64,000 nt of DNA from Capsicum annuum. Taxonomy: Eukaryota > Streptophyta > Magnoliopsida > Solanales > Solanaceae. The DNA is taken from NCBI RefSeq assembly GCF_002878395.1, contig NC_061118.1, forward strand, positions 88,635,910 to 88,699,909, in the 5' to 3' direction. Below are positions 24,990 through 37,533 of the stretch, piece by piece; the stretch's first letter is position 1; each line of letters begins with the position of its first letter. The notes beneath the pieces are model-generated. The model saw only the letters and a list, made by a program, of their open reading frames with translations. It was not told where the DNA came from and ran no database searches. The translations under genes were made by a program, and so were the position numbers.

Positions 24990-25884
24990 TGCAAACCTCA
25001 CGCACATGCAAGTGTACATGGTCACCTAAGTAGTAAAGTTGCCTTTAAAAGTCAATTATGGATCCCTCAGGGACTTATGCTCAGCAACAATCCAATTCTA
25101 GTGCTACTAATGAGATTAAATAAGTGTTAATGGTAATTGAGAGATCTTGCTATTTAAAACTATGAACTAAATACGAAATTAAAAACTGTGTGACTTTGGA
25201 TTACAAACAATATCCAAAGAGCTCCAAGGTTGAGGCCTTTACTTCACAATCGCTCATAACAATGGTTTCTAGTTGGTGTTCGTGTTTATAATAATTATTT
25301 ATCTATGGGGTTGATATTATAACTTGGGAAGGGTCATCATCTTAGTCATCTACCTAAATTAATCTCACAACTACATCATTGAGTAGGGATGTGTGTCTTT
25401 AACTTGGATGCATTAAACTATCTTTTATTTTATAAACCAAGTGGGCCATTTAGGTATATCTCTATCATAAACACAAATCATACTTTAAAAATTAAATTTT
25501 AATAATTAAATACATGATCTACACCCCCCACATTCTTCTTTCAATCCCTCAATTCCTATGGTCAATTCATTTTAGAACTATTATTTATGCTAAAGTTCAT
25601 TACACTTTAGAATGGTAAAATAAGAGCATAATAAAAATCACAATATTGATAAACACATAAATCAACTATAAATTACTACACAATCATGTTTGTAGCCTCA
25701 ATCCTAGAATGGGGTATTTTGTCACTCATGGTATTACAACAAATAACAAGAATGAAATTCATTTATAAAACCCAACAGTAAACTAAAGAAAAAATAAATA
25801 ACCTTAATTCCAGCTTCCTCCAGTGTATATCCATACCCTAAAGTTTTCTAAGGTGTGTGCAATCAAACCCAAAAGTCATATTTA
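24990..25884 (-). repeat. Left (3') LTR of the Athila-type element, part 1
   Basis: Matches 42776-43683 of the right LTR in order: GATCCCWCAGRGACTTRTGCTC, GGTTGATATTATAACTTGGGAA, CCAAGTGG..TTTAGGTATAT, CTCCAGTGTAT, AAGGTGTGTGCAATCAAACCC. It is interrupted after ATTTA at 25880-25884 by the Tekay-like element and resumes at 34481. Confidence 0.85.
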
Positions 25885-28331
25885 GGTAAAATCCTGAGAA
25901 TTCCAACCGATATTAGAACCATGCTTCAAGCTAATGAGAAATAAATTATAGTGATTTGATAGTTTTATGATTGATTTTGATATGTATTAATGCCTCAAAT
26001 ACGTCCTAGCTAAAAGACGAATCAAAACATCCCTTACCGATTGAATTCTTCAGAAGAAAATTGCCTTAGTCAAATTTAAAAAAGAATATATTCTATTATA
26101 TAAAGAATTATTAATATCATATCCCATCAAAATATATATAATTTATTAGCTTTCCAACAATAGCAATTTCGCCCAAATCCGGTATCGGGATAAAATTTAT
26201 GGTAGTTTTACTGAGAGCTGTCCGAACTGCCCAGGAGCGATGGGAAGACTGATGGACCGGCCCTCAGGCCATCACAACTAAGGTAGTAAGCCCATTTTAT
26301 TGCCCAAAACTTATGGTTTGAGTGATGTTCAATCACCAGAGTGATGGTCCGTCACCTAGACCGTCAATTTTGTCTGAAAGAGTGCTAAAACGACGTTTTA
26401 AAGGGATTTTTAGATCTTTTTTCACCCTTTTTAACACCTAATGACATCAAATCAAAACTCATAACCTCATATTCATTCATAACATCAAAATTAGAGTTTC
26501 TTTCAAGATCAACCCTCAAGAATAAGGTTCAAACCCTTCTTCAAAAAAACTTAAGAATAAAAGCATCATCATTCAAAAACCTTCAAGAAAAGCCTCCAAG
26601 AACATTCTCAAGGATTCAAAAGTAAACTTGTTCCATTGAACCATGCAAAATAAGGTATGTGGGGTATGAACAAGAACAATTCTTTTGTTCTTGTGTCCAA
26701 AAGCTTACTTTATGTAACAAATTTCTGGATTTTGATATGATTTCCATGAAATTAAAGTTGGGCTTTATACCCCATGTTGCTAATTGCATTTTTTTGAGAT
26801 TTTAAGTGGTTTGGATATTGAATTACATGTCTACTTTTAAATATTTATGCACATGATCATATTTTTCTACATTTTAAGTTGAATTATGAATAATTGTGTT
26901 ATAAAGCATGAGCCTTATGGTGTTTGATATCAAAATTAAAGCATGGATCATTAAGCTCTAGTTAGTATGTTGAAACATCAAGAATGGTCATGATTAAAGC
27001 ATCCCATGATTAGCTATTTTTAGATTTTGATAAAGAAAGTTGATCCTTTTAATCAAGCTAAGATAGGAATCCACATTATCCATACAGTTTATAATTTAAA
27101 GCAAAGATAAGCATAATTAGTTTTCTTTATAAACCCTTGTGCTGTTTTAAGGTGGATTTCCTAAAAGTTCTAAGCCTAAGTATGGGAGTAGTATTTAGCA
27201 CCGAGTTGGGTATGATTCCAAGGTCTTATATTCTAGAACTACATGCCACCTTAGGTTTTTGATTTTCCCATAGTGGGCTAAGATAGTGATCACTAAAGTT
27301 AAGGTTCTATTCCGATGGCAAGGGTAGAATAGCCCTCCCTATTATGGGCAAGACGTTGGACTCCATGTCAGCTCACATGGTTTATGTTGGTTAGAAAAAA
27401 CTCCTAAAGTTTTACATTTCCTAGTTTCGAAAGAAGTCCCCTATTCTCATTACGATGTATGTATTTTATTTGAAATCTATTGTTTTAAGATTTCCCAAGT
27501 TCCCAGAGTTTCCAGGTCTCCAAAGTTATATAGTCCTAAAGTTCCCAAGTCCTTGTGTTTCCAAAGTCCCATCCTTCTCAAGATAAAAATATAAGTTTTT
27601 AAAGTTATTATTTTAAGATTCCTTTTTGCTTACAAGCTTTGAGAATAAGAAACGAATACAGATTTTAGAACAAAGTATAATGACTCACGAGATTTATGCT
27701 ACATGTTTTATTATTCATGATTTATGGAATTTAGATTTCAAATTTATTCAAGCTATGTAAATCATTTATATCAGCATGTATGGTTTTATATAGAGTAATG
27801 ATATTGTTTACTTAATGCATACACCCCCATATACTTAGTGCATCCTTAAAGTACTGATCAACATATATGTCGATGTGCTAAATTGTCTCATAATGTAGGT
27901 ACAATATCTAGTCGGCACATTCAGACTCAGACAGTTGCAGATTTTAGCCAGCAAGGTGATGAGTCCTCCTACTTCAGGGACTTTAGTTGGATTAATTTAT
28001 GTTGTGTCTTTTCTTATTCATATATATTAATTAGCGATAATTGGAGAATCTTCCTAACTATTTATAGTCATTATAGTAGAGGCTTCACAGATGTTACTTA
28101 GAGTCAGTATTGTAATTTTAGTCTCTCTTCAGACTTTATTAGTATGTAAAAGAGGTATTAGTATTGTGTTTTACAGATTTTAGCATTTCTCTATGTTTCC
28201 ACATAGTGAACATCGTCATTCATTCATATTTAATTAGTTGCTTAGTAGTATGTCATTAGAAGGGTTAGCTTGGGATTACTTGTGGTCTTAAGCATCATAT
28301 GACATCTCTAATAGATTTTTAGGGAATTACA
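25885..28331 (+). repeat. 5' LTR of the 25885-34475 element
   Basis: 2447 bp. It begins GGTAAAATCCTGAGAATTCC (mutated from TGTAATACCCCGAGAATTCC at 32193) and ends GGGAATTACA. It holds dyad-symmetric GTGATGGTCCGTCAC at 26341-26355 and a 185-bp segment (about 27030-27216) missing from the 3' LTR. A 72-codon frame at 27883 has a counterpart in the 3' LTR but no protein-like features. Confidence 0.9.
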
Positions 28332-28335
28332 AACT

Positions 28336-28347
28336 TGGTATCAGAGC
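28336..28347 (+). other. Primer binding site, perfect initiator tRNA-Met match
   Basis: TGGTATCAGAGC, 4 bp after the 5' LTR end ATTACA. All twelve bases fit the standard plant initiator-tRNA-Met site. It is the best-preserved primer site in the window. Confidence 0.92.
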
Positions 28348-31300
28348 ACAAGGTTCAAGTTTTCTAGGGTGTCTATAAAGTCGTGTATAGTAGAGTCTTG
28401 CGGAATGGTACAAAGATGTGTATACTTTTCTTCGAGAGGATACAAGGCATTTAGGAAATATATCCATTCTTTCAAGTCCTAGATCGTGCTAAAGAAAGGT
28501 TCTCGATGAAACTTAAACAGCTTATCATCGTATTTTATTCAGGCCTTCTCTGGCTCATTTTTAAGTTACCAGAAATAGTCAAGCTTAATTCTCCATAAAT
28601 GGTTATGGGATTATAAGAAGTCTAGAAAGTATCCCATCAATGCATTTGAGTTCCAAAAATTGAAGTGCTTTATCATGTTAAAAAAATTATGTGCTAAACC
28701 CAAGTCAGATGTCCTTTTAGATTCCTCCTTAGAATCCATAATGTTAATCTATACTTCTCTAGCTATGTAATGTTTTGGAGATAACATGATCAGTAAGTTC
28801 CAATTTTCTCCCCTGATAATTCTCTTAGATTTTCTAGCAAGTAGTTTTAGAATGCACCCAAAGGGTTTGAGAGGAGCTCTTTAATGTGTAGTAAGTCCCT
28901 CAAGCTGAAATTTATGTCCTCATTCTTATTATTTATTCAATTGATGAATAATTAGATATGTAATCAAATTGCTTGTTGACCCTTTTAATATAGATAATGC
29001 TCATGAAAGGAGATAGTATGAACCTAGACCGTTAAGGGTAGTGTACATTCGAGGTATATTATGAACTTTAGTGCTATGATTTATGAATAGTAGAACCTTA
29101 TTGTAGTTGAAAAAGGGTATAGAATGGTAGTGTTAAGAAGGTATGGGAATGACGATTGGTAGGAAGTATAGATGTAAGCTTATGCATGTTATCAAGATGT
29201 GTTAAGGTGATATGTCCTTATGTGCTAGTTTAGTGGAAGGTAGAGACGGAGTTATTAGTAAGGTAAATTTTTATTGCTTGAAGTACGGGAAGAGATATTG
29301 ATAGTATTTATTATGTTTGAAAATTATAGGATATTAATAAAGCGTCTAGTGGTCTAGTGGCATTAATTTAGGTTTCCCTTGAGACGAAAAAGAGGGCGTT
29401 TAGTTGAAACTTATAAAGCTATGATAGTAATTCAAATGTATAAAAGGGTAAATAGTAATGAAGTGTAGAAGGAGGATGTGTTAATGGATTATTATAAGAT
29501 AGGCTATATGATTTTGATTGATTATTGTTGCTCGGAAGTTCTAATGGAATAGTGTTTGTTGATGTTATATTTTATAGTTTTTGAGTGAGAATTGTATGTA
29601 TGGTGAGTTGTCAAATCATGCTTGACACTAGACATTAAGTTTGAATAGTGGATGGTTACCAAGGTGGGTATAATGATTCCCTGGTTAGTGCAGCTAATTA
29701 TATAGGAGTGATCTTGTAGGCTTGAACCATGTATGAAAGAGTTTGAGTTTAGTTATTCGTTATTAAGTATGGTGTTGCAAGTATAATGTGCAACTATATG
29801 CTCGAGGTAATATTGTGTTACTTTGTCTTTCTAAGGCTATTACAAGTTGTGTATGGTTGGTAATACCTTTGAGTTGATAAATATGAATAAGGTTGTATAG
29901 TATATAGTGTTCTTGTCAATTAACCTATGGGTTATAGGTTTGTAATGTGGTAGGTTAGAGATGTGATATTAGCAGAGTATGAGAAAAGTTTAGCAAAGGT
30001 TTAGAGATATCCATGTCTAGTGTTAGAATCTAAGTTGACGAGTCTTTAAGTTGTTATATGATGGCTTATGGGGCTATAGAAAGTAAGAGTTGAATCTTAT
30101 AAGGAGGTGTTAGAATTGGGTGTTATACGTGAAGATACAGTCCTTCAAGGTAAGTTAAGTTTTATGTGTATTGATTTTATCCCAGACTCTAGAATAAAGT
30201 GATTGCGGTTTAGATTAAAGTTTATATAGTAGTTCACAGACTGGGAGTGATGGCTTAAGTCTAAGAGGGAGATGGCAAAAGGAGTAACTAAGTTAGACTT
30301 CTAGATTCTTGTTGAAAAGCCTGTGTAGTGTAGAAAACCCATAAGAGGGGATGATGCCTGACCCATTCTTATTTCAGTATTTCCAGTTATCCCAATACCT
30401 ACTTATGCCTTATGTTTGAGTTTCATGATCATAGTTCATGTTCATGCATATGATAGAGAATCATGTACCCTCCTAGTTCCCAAAATGAGGAGTTCCAGTT
30501 CTTTCAGCAGTTGGAATCATATTCCATAAGTGATGAACTCAAAATTTAGGTCATGTAGCTCATAACTCATGTACTCAAGCTTTACAGTATGTTCAGTTCA
30601 AGCACTCAAGTAATACTCTCAATGATCAGCAAAATTTGGATTTATATCATGCATGTCCTCAGATCACACCTCTTTGATGAGTTCATGGTGTTAAATATTC
30701 TATTCCTGAAGCCTCAGTTGAGTATCAAGTTATACTCAGTATCCCTTCATGTTTTAGGTCCTCAAATTCTAACCTTTTATTACCTTTCCTTAGGTTAAGA
30801 TAGTGATGATGAACAGTTTCCTGGATTGGAGAGAGTAGACATTTCTTGCTAATGGAAGATTGTTGTATGCTTATTTTAGCTAAGGCCATAAATGTCAAGT
30901 AGGATTGAGGCCAAGTAGTTGATACATGTTATAGTTAGTTAAAGTTTTATATGCTATGTGCGAGTAGTTGAAATTTTATGTATGTCTTCTTAAAAATAGT
31001 GCATGGAAGTTGTTCTTGATAGAGGTTTGTAGGATATGGAAAAGATGCTTTATGAGCGTTTTTTAGAAGTGTATAGGGGTTATGAATATAGGCTTGAATG
31101 TTATATTTGTATACATGTAGAGGGATGCATTGAGCGTTAGTGAATATCTAGTACTAGGTGGATTATAGTTGTTGGAGTGGTAATGAGGATTATTCTGGAT
31201 ATAAGTTGTGAAAAGTGCAGATACATGTGAATTCAAGATTCTGACTGGTGTTATGTTATGGTGTTATGTGTGATACTTTGTGATTTCGACGTAGGCTTGA

Positions 31301-32177
31301 CCATAACGAGAGAGTTGGGTTTAATTAGACTTTTGTAGATGGATTTGTCAATGGCCATGTGAAAATTACAAGTTGAGTCAATGGGTATGGTGTTTAAGGG
31401 GAAAGTTTAGTTGAGAGAGGACTTAGAAGTGTGGCTAAGCTTTAAGTGAGAAGTTGCATTGCTTGAGGCCTAGTACTTCTATCCCGACTAATGATTCACA
31501 GGTCTATGTTCTATGCTATATTTGGAGTAATGTTGTAATTTCTTATTCTGAGGTCTTGTTTAGATCATGCCCAGAGTCCAGTACTCCCTAATAGCCTTAG
31601 ACATTTCCTAGAAAGGTGTTGAAGAAATACCCTATTTAGGGAGAGCATTCAGCAGATTCAGTCCATACAGCTAGAAATCCAGTTTACATCTTCCAATTTT
31701 GTCTAGTCTCACTACGTAAAATTTTGTGACTATGACTATTTCAAGAGATAGTTTGTTTTCATCCAAGTAGATAGAGAAATTCAGTTCAGTACATGCATCA
31801 TGCATAAGTTTTAGATTCGGATATTAAGTTATGGTTCAGTCCGTAAGTATCCTGTATATTATCTAAGTTTTTTCTAGTATTTCTACCAAATTAGTAACAT
31901 TTGGGGACAATGATCCCAAGGAAGGGGTGTTGTAATACCCAGAGTTTTAATGTCATAAACCTCTTATCTCTTCTCCGCGAACTCAGATCCAGCTAAAGGT
32001 GATAGTCTTCCTTAATTCAATTCTTTTCTAATCAAAGATTAAGCTATATAGCTATTCTTATTATAAGTTCATGCATTCCCAGAAGTACTCACAGGATTAG
32101 AATGATGTATAATTAGTTTAGTAGCTGTGCATCCTCAGTTTTCTCAGCAAGCCAACCTCATTCGAGGATGAATGTTC
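28348..32177 (+). pseudogene. Decayed internal region, no recognisable domain
   Basis: The longest frame here is 69 codons (30589-30798) and resembles no retroelement protein. The stretch should have held gag-pol, but I see no zinc knuckle, protease DxG, RT or integrase motif in any frame. From about 30360 to 31900 the composition and short phrases (CCTCCTAGTTCCCAAAATGA, TCATTCGAGGATGAATGTTC just before the purine tract) suggest the non-coding 3' part between integrase and 3' LTR. The gag-pol part is probably deleted rather than only mutated. Confidence 0.5.
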
Positions 32178-32192
32178 CCAAGGAGGAGATAT
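32178..32192 (+). other. Polypurine tract before the 3' LTR
   Basis: CCAAGGAGGAGATAT directly precedes TGTAATACCCCGAG. AAGGAGGAGA is an intact purine run of the usual kind. Confidence 0.85.
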
Positions 32193-34475
32193 TGTAATAC
32201 CCCGAGAATTCCAACCGATAGTATAACCATGCCTCAATATCATGATAAATAAATTATAGTGCTTTGGTAGTTTTATGATTGAGTTGGATGTGTATTAATG
32301 CCTCAAATACATCTTACCTATTAGACGAATCAAAACATCCCTTACCGATTAAATTCTTGAGAAGAATATTTCCTTAGACAACTTCAAACAAGCATATATT
32401 TCATTATAAAAGTAATTTTTTAGTATATGACCTCCAATGGATAGATAATTGAATTAGCTTTCCAATGATACCAATTTTGCCCAAATCTAGTATCGGGGTA
32501 AAAAGTTATGGTCGTTTTACTGAGAGTTGTTTGACCTGCCCATAAGCGATAGGAAAGTTGATGGACCGTCAAGTCAGTGATGGACCATCGCTTTGGCCAT
32601 TGTAACTGAGGTAGTAAGCCCATTTTCTAGCCTAAAACTTATGGTTTGAGTGATGGTCAGTCACCAGAGTGACGGTCCGTCACCCAAACCGTCAATTTTG
32701 CCTAAAACAAAACTGAAACAATGTTTTAAAGGGATTTTTGGATCTTTTTCCACCCTTTTTAACACCTAATTACATCATATCAAAGCTCATAACTTTATAT
32801 TCATCCATAGTATCAAAATTAGGGTTCCTTTTAAGATTAACCCTAAAGAACAAGGTTCAAACCCTTCTTCAAGAAAACTCAAGAATCAAAACATCACCAT
32901 TCAAGAATCTTCAAGAAAAAACCTCCAAGAACATTCTCAAGGCTTCAAAAGTCAACTTGTTTCATTGAATCAATCTAAATAAGGTATGTGGGGTTTGAAC
33001 AAGAGCAATTCTTTCATTCTAGTGCCCAAAAGCTTACTTTAAGTTACAAATTTCTGAAATTTGATATGATTTCCATGAAATAAAAGTTAGGGTTTATACC
33101 CCATGTTTCTAGTTGCATGATTTTGAGATTTTAAGTGGTTTAGATATTGATTTACATGTTTACTTTCGAATATTTATGCACATGATCATATTTTTCTAGA
33201 TTTTAAGTTGAATTATGAATAATTGTGATATAAAGCATGAGCCTTATGGTGTTTGATATGAAATTGAAACATGGTTCATTAAGCTCTAGTTAGTATGTTG
33301 AAACTTCAAGAATGATCATGATTTAAGCATCCCATGATTAGCTATTTTCAGATTTTGATTCTAAGGTCTCATGCCCCAGAACTACGTGCCACTGTAGGTT
33401 ACTGATTTACCCATAGTAGGCTAAAATAGTGATCACTAAAGTTAAGGTTCTATTCCATTGGAAAGGTAGAACAACTCTCCCTAATGTGGGCAAGACGTTG
33501 GACTCCATGTCAGCTCACATGGTTTATGTCAGTTAGAAGAAACTCCCAAAGTTCTACAATCCCTAGTTTCGAAAGAAGTACTCTATTCTCCTTAAGATAA
33601 GTGTATATATTTTGAAAGATATTGTTTTAAGATTTCCCAAGTTCCCAGAGTCTCCAAGTCCCCAAAGTTTTATATTCCTAAAGTTCCCAAGTCTTTGTGT
33701 TCCCAAAGTCCTATTCTCCTCAAGATAAAAACATAAGTATTGAAAGTTATTGTTTTAAGATTCCTTTTTGCTTACAAGCTTTGAGAATAAGAGGAGAATA
33801 CAGATTTTAGAACTAAGTATAATGACTCATGAGATTTATGATACGTGTTTCATTATTCATGATTTATGATATTTAGATTTTAGATTTATTCAAGCTATGT
33901 GAGTCATTTATATGAGCATGCATGGTTTTATAAAGAGAAGTGATATTGTTGACTTAATGCATACACCCCCATACACTCAGTACATCCTCAAAGTACTGAT
34001 CCCATATATGTCTATATGCTACATTGTCTCATAATGTAGGTACAAGATATTTTAGGCACATTCAGACTCAGATAGTTGCAGATTCCAGCCAACAACGTGA
34101 TGAGTCCTTCTACTTCGGGGACTTCAGTTGGATTTATTTATGTTGTGTCTTTTCTTATTCATATGTATTGATTAGCATTAGTTGGAGTAGATTACCAACT
34201 ATTTATAGTCAGTATAGTAGAGGCTTCATAGATGTTAGTTAGAGTAAGTATTGTAATTTCAGTCTCTCGCTTCAGACTTTATTAGAATGTAAAAGAGGTG
34301 TCATTATTGTGTTTTACAGATTTAAGCATTTCTCTATGTTTCCACACAGTAAACTCTGTCATTCATTCATATTTAATCAGTTGCTTCGTAATATTCCATT
34401 AGAAGGGTTAGCTTAGGATCACTTGTGGTCTTAAGCACCATGTGACATCTCGGGATGGATTTTTGGGGTGTTTTA
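32193..34475 (+). repeat. 3' LTR of the 25885-34475 element
   Basis: 2283 bp, opening TGTAATACCCCGAGAATTCC. The final CA is mutated (…GGTGTTTTA before ATTTA). A GTGACGGTCCGTCAC dyad is at 32669-32683. Relative to the 5' LTR it has a 185-bp deletion at about 33357-33360, between GAT repeats. Open frames 32420-32968, 34024-34242 and 34593-34799 are not genes (the last lies beyond the LTR in Athila sequence). Confidence 0.9.
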
Positions 34476-34480
34476 ATTTA

Positions 34481-35086
34481 TAATATGAGAGAAAGTACAT
34501 GTTTTGTGACCATGGGCGTGTCATGCTTATATAAATCTACATTATGGAGTGTGGCACGCCATTAACATGGTTGCACACAAATTTGTTACATTTTGGTTAG
34601 TGTATTGGGGTGTGTCACTCCCTTGTATCAGAGGCTAGAGGATGTGGCACATCCTTGGCCTCAAAATTTTCAGATTTTGCCATCGGTTACTCCTCTCTTT
34701 TGCCTTTGCATTCCTCACTTTGTTGGTGCCTTTTCATCATTAATAAACCTTATTATTCTTTGGAAAATTGATCTTAACATCCTATATGGCCTCCTATAGC
34801 ATAAAACACAATGAATTAGTGCATAAAACACAATAGAATTCATCGAGATTAATTAAAACAACATATAACTCAAGCTAGTAACACTAGTTTTCCTTTATAA
34901 ACTCTAAGTGACAAATTTGATTCCAAACGTTTTTTTAAATACATCATAAACATTATAATCAAGTAGTTTAACAGCTAGATGCCCAATTATATGAACAACA
35001 ACTCATTATGCACACAAAAATTCCTTAAATATAGACTAAATACGTTCAGGTAATGACACTTAGGTGCATAAATCTACCTATGATCA
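34481..35086 (-). repeat. Left (3') LTR of the Athila-type element, part 2
   Basis: Continues the LTR after the Tekay-like insertion and matches 43668-43801 plus 49706-50177 of the right LTR: ATATGAGAGAAAGT, TTGCCTTTGCATTCCTCACTT, AGAATTCATCGAGAT, TAATGACACTTAGGTGCATA. It ends at TGATCA (35081-35086), the minus-strand LTR start. Confidence 0.85.
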
Positions 35087-35100
35087 CCACCCCACACTTA
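35087..35100 (-). other. Polypurine tract of the Athila-type element
   Basis: On the minus strand TAAGTGTGGGGTGG directly precedes the LTR start TGATCATAGG. A G-rich tract of this form (AAGT-GGGG-TG) is characteristic of Athila and allied elements. Confidence 0.8.
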
Positions 35101-37286
35101 AAGCCTTGTTCATACTCAAACAACTCTTTACATTAAGGCCCATCTAAGGAATACTCCAACATTATGAATACAAGCAAGATACTCAAGTTAGAACTACAAT
35201 AACTACACGACTAGCAAGTTTTAAATTAAGCATGTCAAATCCATTTTAAAACTCATGAACACTACTTTAAAATATTCCGACCTAAATAATTGACTCTACC
35301 AAGTTGGCAACTTCATGCATATTACTCAGTCAAAGAGATCATATAATTCACCTAGCTATTATCAATCATGCATCCTCACACAAGAGAGTTATTTATATTC
35401 ACTCATAGATATATAATTCATCACAAAAATGGGTATAAGAATTAAATTATGCCCACTCTCACAAAGAATTCACATGTTGCATAAGATGAACCATAGGCTT
35501 TCCCTTAGTATAGTACTCCACTACTATTAGAATATCAAGGCTTAAGATTAAATAAGACTTAAAGGGTTGTAATGTAGGCTAAGGGGTAGGTAGAAACTAT
35601 TCTGGTCAGTAATAGTAACTATCTTCTCTAAACACTTTAATACATCACATTATACATTAGGATCCTTTCTAAACAACCAAACCCCCCACTTTCACACATC
35701 TCTTTTGTATCTCCCCATCTCTTTAAGCTAGTTCACATATATTAAGGAGAGAGTATTATTTATCATTCCATGATTTAATTTTGCAAAATTTTCTTTATTT
35801 TCATTACATCACTCTCAATCATAACAGATCAACTTTTTTCATACCAGTAGTTACCTTTTTGGAGCTTCACTTTCACCTCTTTTCTTATTAATTTTTTATA
35901 CTTCTTACAGCTACTAACTTTTCAACTAAAGTACTTAGGTTCTTTGATAAAAATTATGATTAATTAAAGAAAGAAAATAGGCTACATATGAGGCTATCAA
36001 AGAATAAGCTAAAGGCTCGACATGGAAAACTAAGATCATGCAATAAGGGTAGATAAAAAGGGTATAAAACATGGCTATAAAAAATGCTTATATTATCTCC
36101 TAAATCCAAAATTCTTTATTTCACTTTATACATACACCAGGAAAGTTCTAGACATCAATATGCAACAACGAATGCCACAAAAACCTCACTCACACATGGA
36201 ATATGCTCAAATCAAGTAGGATCATTTCTCAACCAAGCAATAACTCGATTTCATAATTAAGCCAACAGTGCACAAGAGTCATAAAAATGATCCTAGGTGT
36301 CTCAAATATAGTCATTTAAATCATTCACCATGCTTTTAAAAACAATACAAATTGGCTCATGCAATCATACATAGAAATTATTAAAAACATCTCACTTATT
36401 CCTTACACAAAAAATTATAAAATTTACTCTTAAAAATGAAAAAAAGGGATACTAGTTCAAAGCCATCCCCTCAGAAAAGAACTAAAAAGAAAAATCAAGG
36501 GGTGTGTGAAGTCTAACCCTACTCGACTGACACCGACAAAAGCTAAAAACTAAAAATAACAAAAGAGGAAATCTTTTTATAATTTTTTCAAATTTAGTCA
36601 AAAACTAGAAAAACAAGTAAAAATAGAAATACTATAGAAGCACTTTATCTTAAACCATGGGAAGATTCCCCACCTCACATTTAAAAATGCTCTTTTTCCT
36701 CAAAGTGTAATTGAAAATTAAGGATAGAAATACTCGCAAAGGCCTCTAGGACTAGCTAGTAGAATTTTAATCATCAACGAGGTCCGGAGGACCCCACCCC
36801 TAATCTTTACCATGCTCCTTAGCTTGGAGCTCTGTTACTTTGAATTTCCTTCAACCTGTGACTCAAAACAAAAGCAAAATAAATATGAAATAAAAATAAA
36901 AGATGAAAATAAAATACCTACCTTAACTTAGGTTGCCTCCCATGCAACGCCTAATTTAGTGTTATGGCATGACCCATATCACTACTCATCATCCACATTT
37001 CTTTATCCTCTTTCTCTACTTAGAGGAAATCTTCTAAATCTTTCTTAAACTTATGAGTGCTTGCTTTGAAGATCTGTATCTTTTTCAATAATAGCCTTTT
37101 CAGGATCTTCTTTTAACTTCTCAATTTTAGACTTAATGGGAGATCTGGGCAACTCAATAAGATATTCCGATGAAGTCATTTATAGTTTGCACTCAACCAC
37201 CCCACACTTATCCATTTCATAATCATGATCATGCACAAATAATTATACTGCGAAGATGGATTTTTGTATACTTTGAAAATCACCTC
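35101..37286 (-). other. Athila 3' internal region, non-coding
   Basis: About 2.2 kb between the protease remnant and the purine tract. No frame above 60 codons and no RT, RNase H or integrase motif. It contains, on the minus strand, the block GGGAGGCAACCTAAGTT (about 36928-36944), preceded by CATGCCATAACACTAAATTA. That block is typical of the end of the Athila coding region and is shared with the element at 43802-49700. The rest is AT-rich. Confidence 0.6.
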
Positions 37287-37533
37287 TTAAATATCCAGTC
37301 TCATTGTTAGAGTGCCCTTTCTAACATCAATTAGTGCTCCTCCCATCACTAAGAATAGACCTTCAAATATGATTGGTACCTTTTTAACTGCATCATAATC
37401 AAGCATAATAAAGTCAGCAGGGATAATGAACTCACTTACCTTAATGAAGATGTCTTCAATGATTTCCCTAGGTTGCATTGTAGTTTTATCTGCTATTTAG
37501 AGCACCACTGAATATGGCCTCGACTTTTCCAAT
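37287..37533 (-). pseudogene. Athila aspartic protease remnant
   Basis: The minus-strand frame 37478-37287 (63 codons) reads QPREIIEDIFIKVSEFIIPA, then DFIMLDYDAVKKVPIIFEG and FLVMGGALIDVRKGTLTMRL. This is the conserved part of the Athila protease after the catalytic loop, normally P-R-G-x-(I/V)-ED(V/I)..KV..F..PADF..LD....PIILGRPFLATG. The IIFEG-LFLVMG segment keeps the family pattern with the GRPF motif degraded. Upstream coding sequence is cut by the MITE at 37534 and continues beyond 38119. Downstream it runs straight into the non-coding 3' region with no RT. Confidence 0.82.

Larger units (their letters stand above)
25885..34475 (+). mobile_element. Tekay-like element with target site duplication ATTTA
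   Basis: 8591 bp inserted in the Athila left LTR. The duplication ATTTA at 25880-25884 and 34476-34480 is perfect, and the right Athila LTR (…CTTATTTATAGTATGAGAG) shows the empty site. LTRs are 25885-28331 and 32193-34475. The internal region (28332-32192, 3.86 kb) has a perfect tRNA-Met primer site and a purine tract but no long frame and no clear pol motif. It is shorter than the 5.0-kb internal region of the 1160-10681 element, so most coding sequence has decayed or been deleted. Confidence 0.92.

Noticed and set aside
27883..34242. A 72-codon frame (27883-28101) with a homologous frame in the other LTR (34024-34242).
   Set aside because: Both are the same LTR position in one element; homology is explained by LTR identity, and the wording has no domain.
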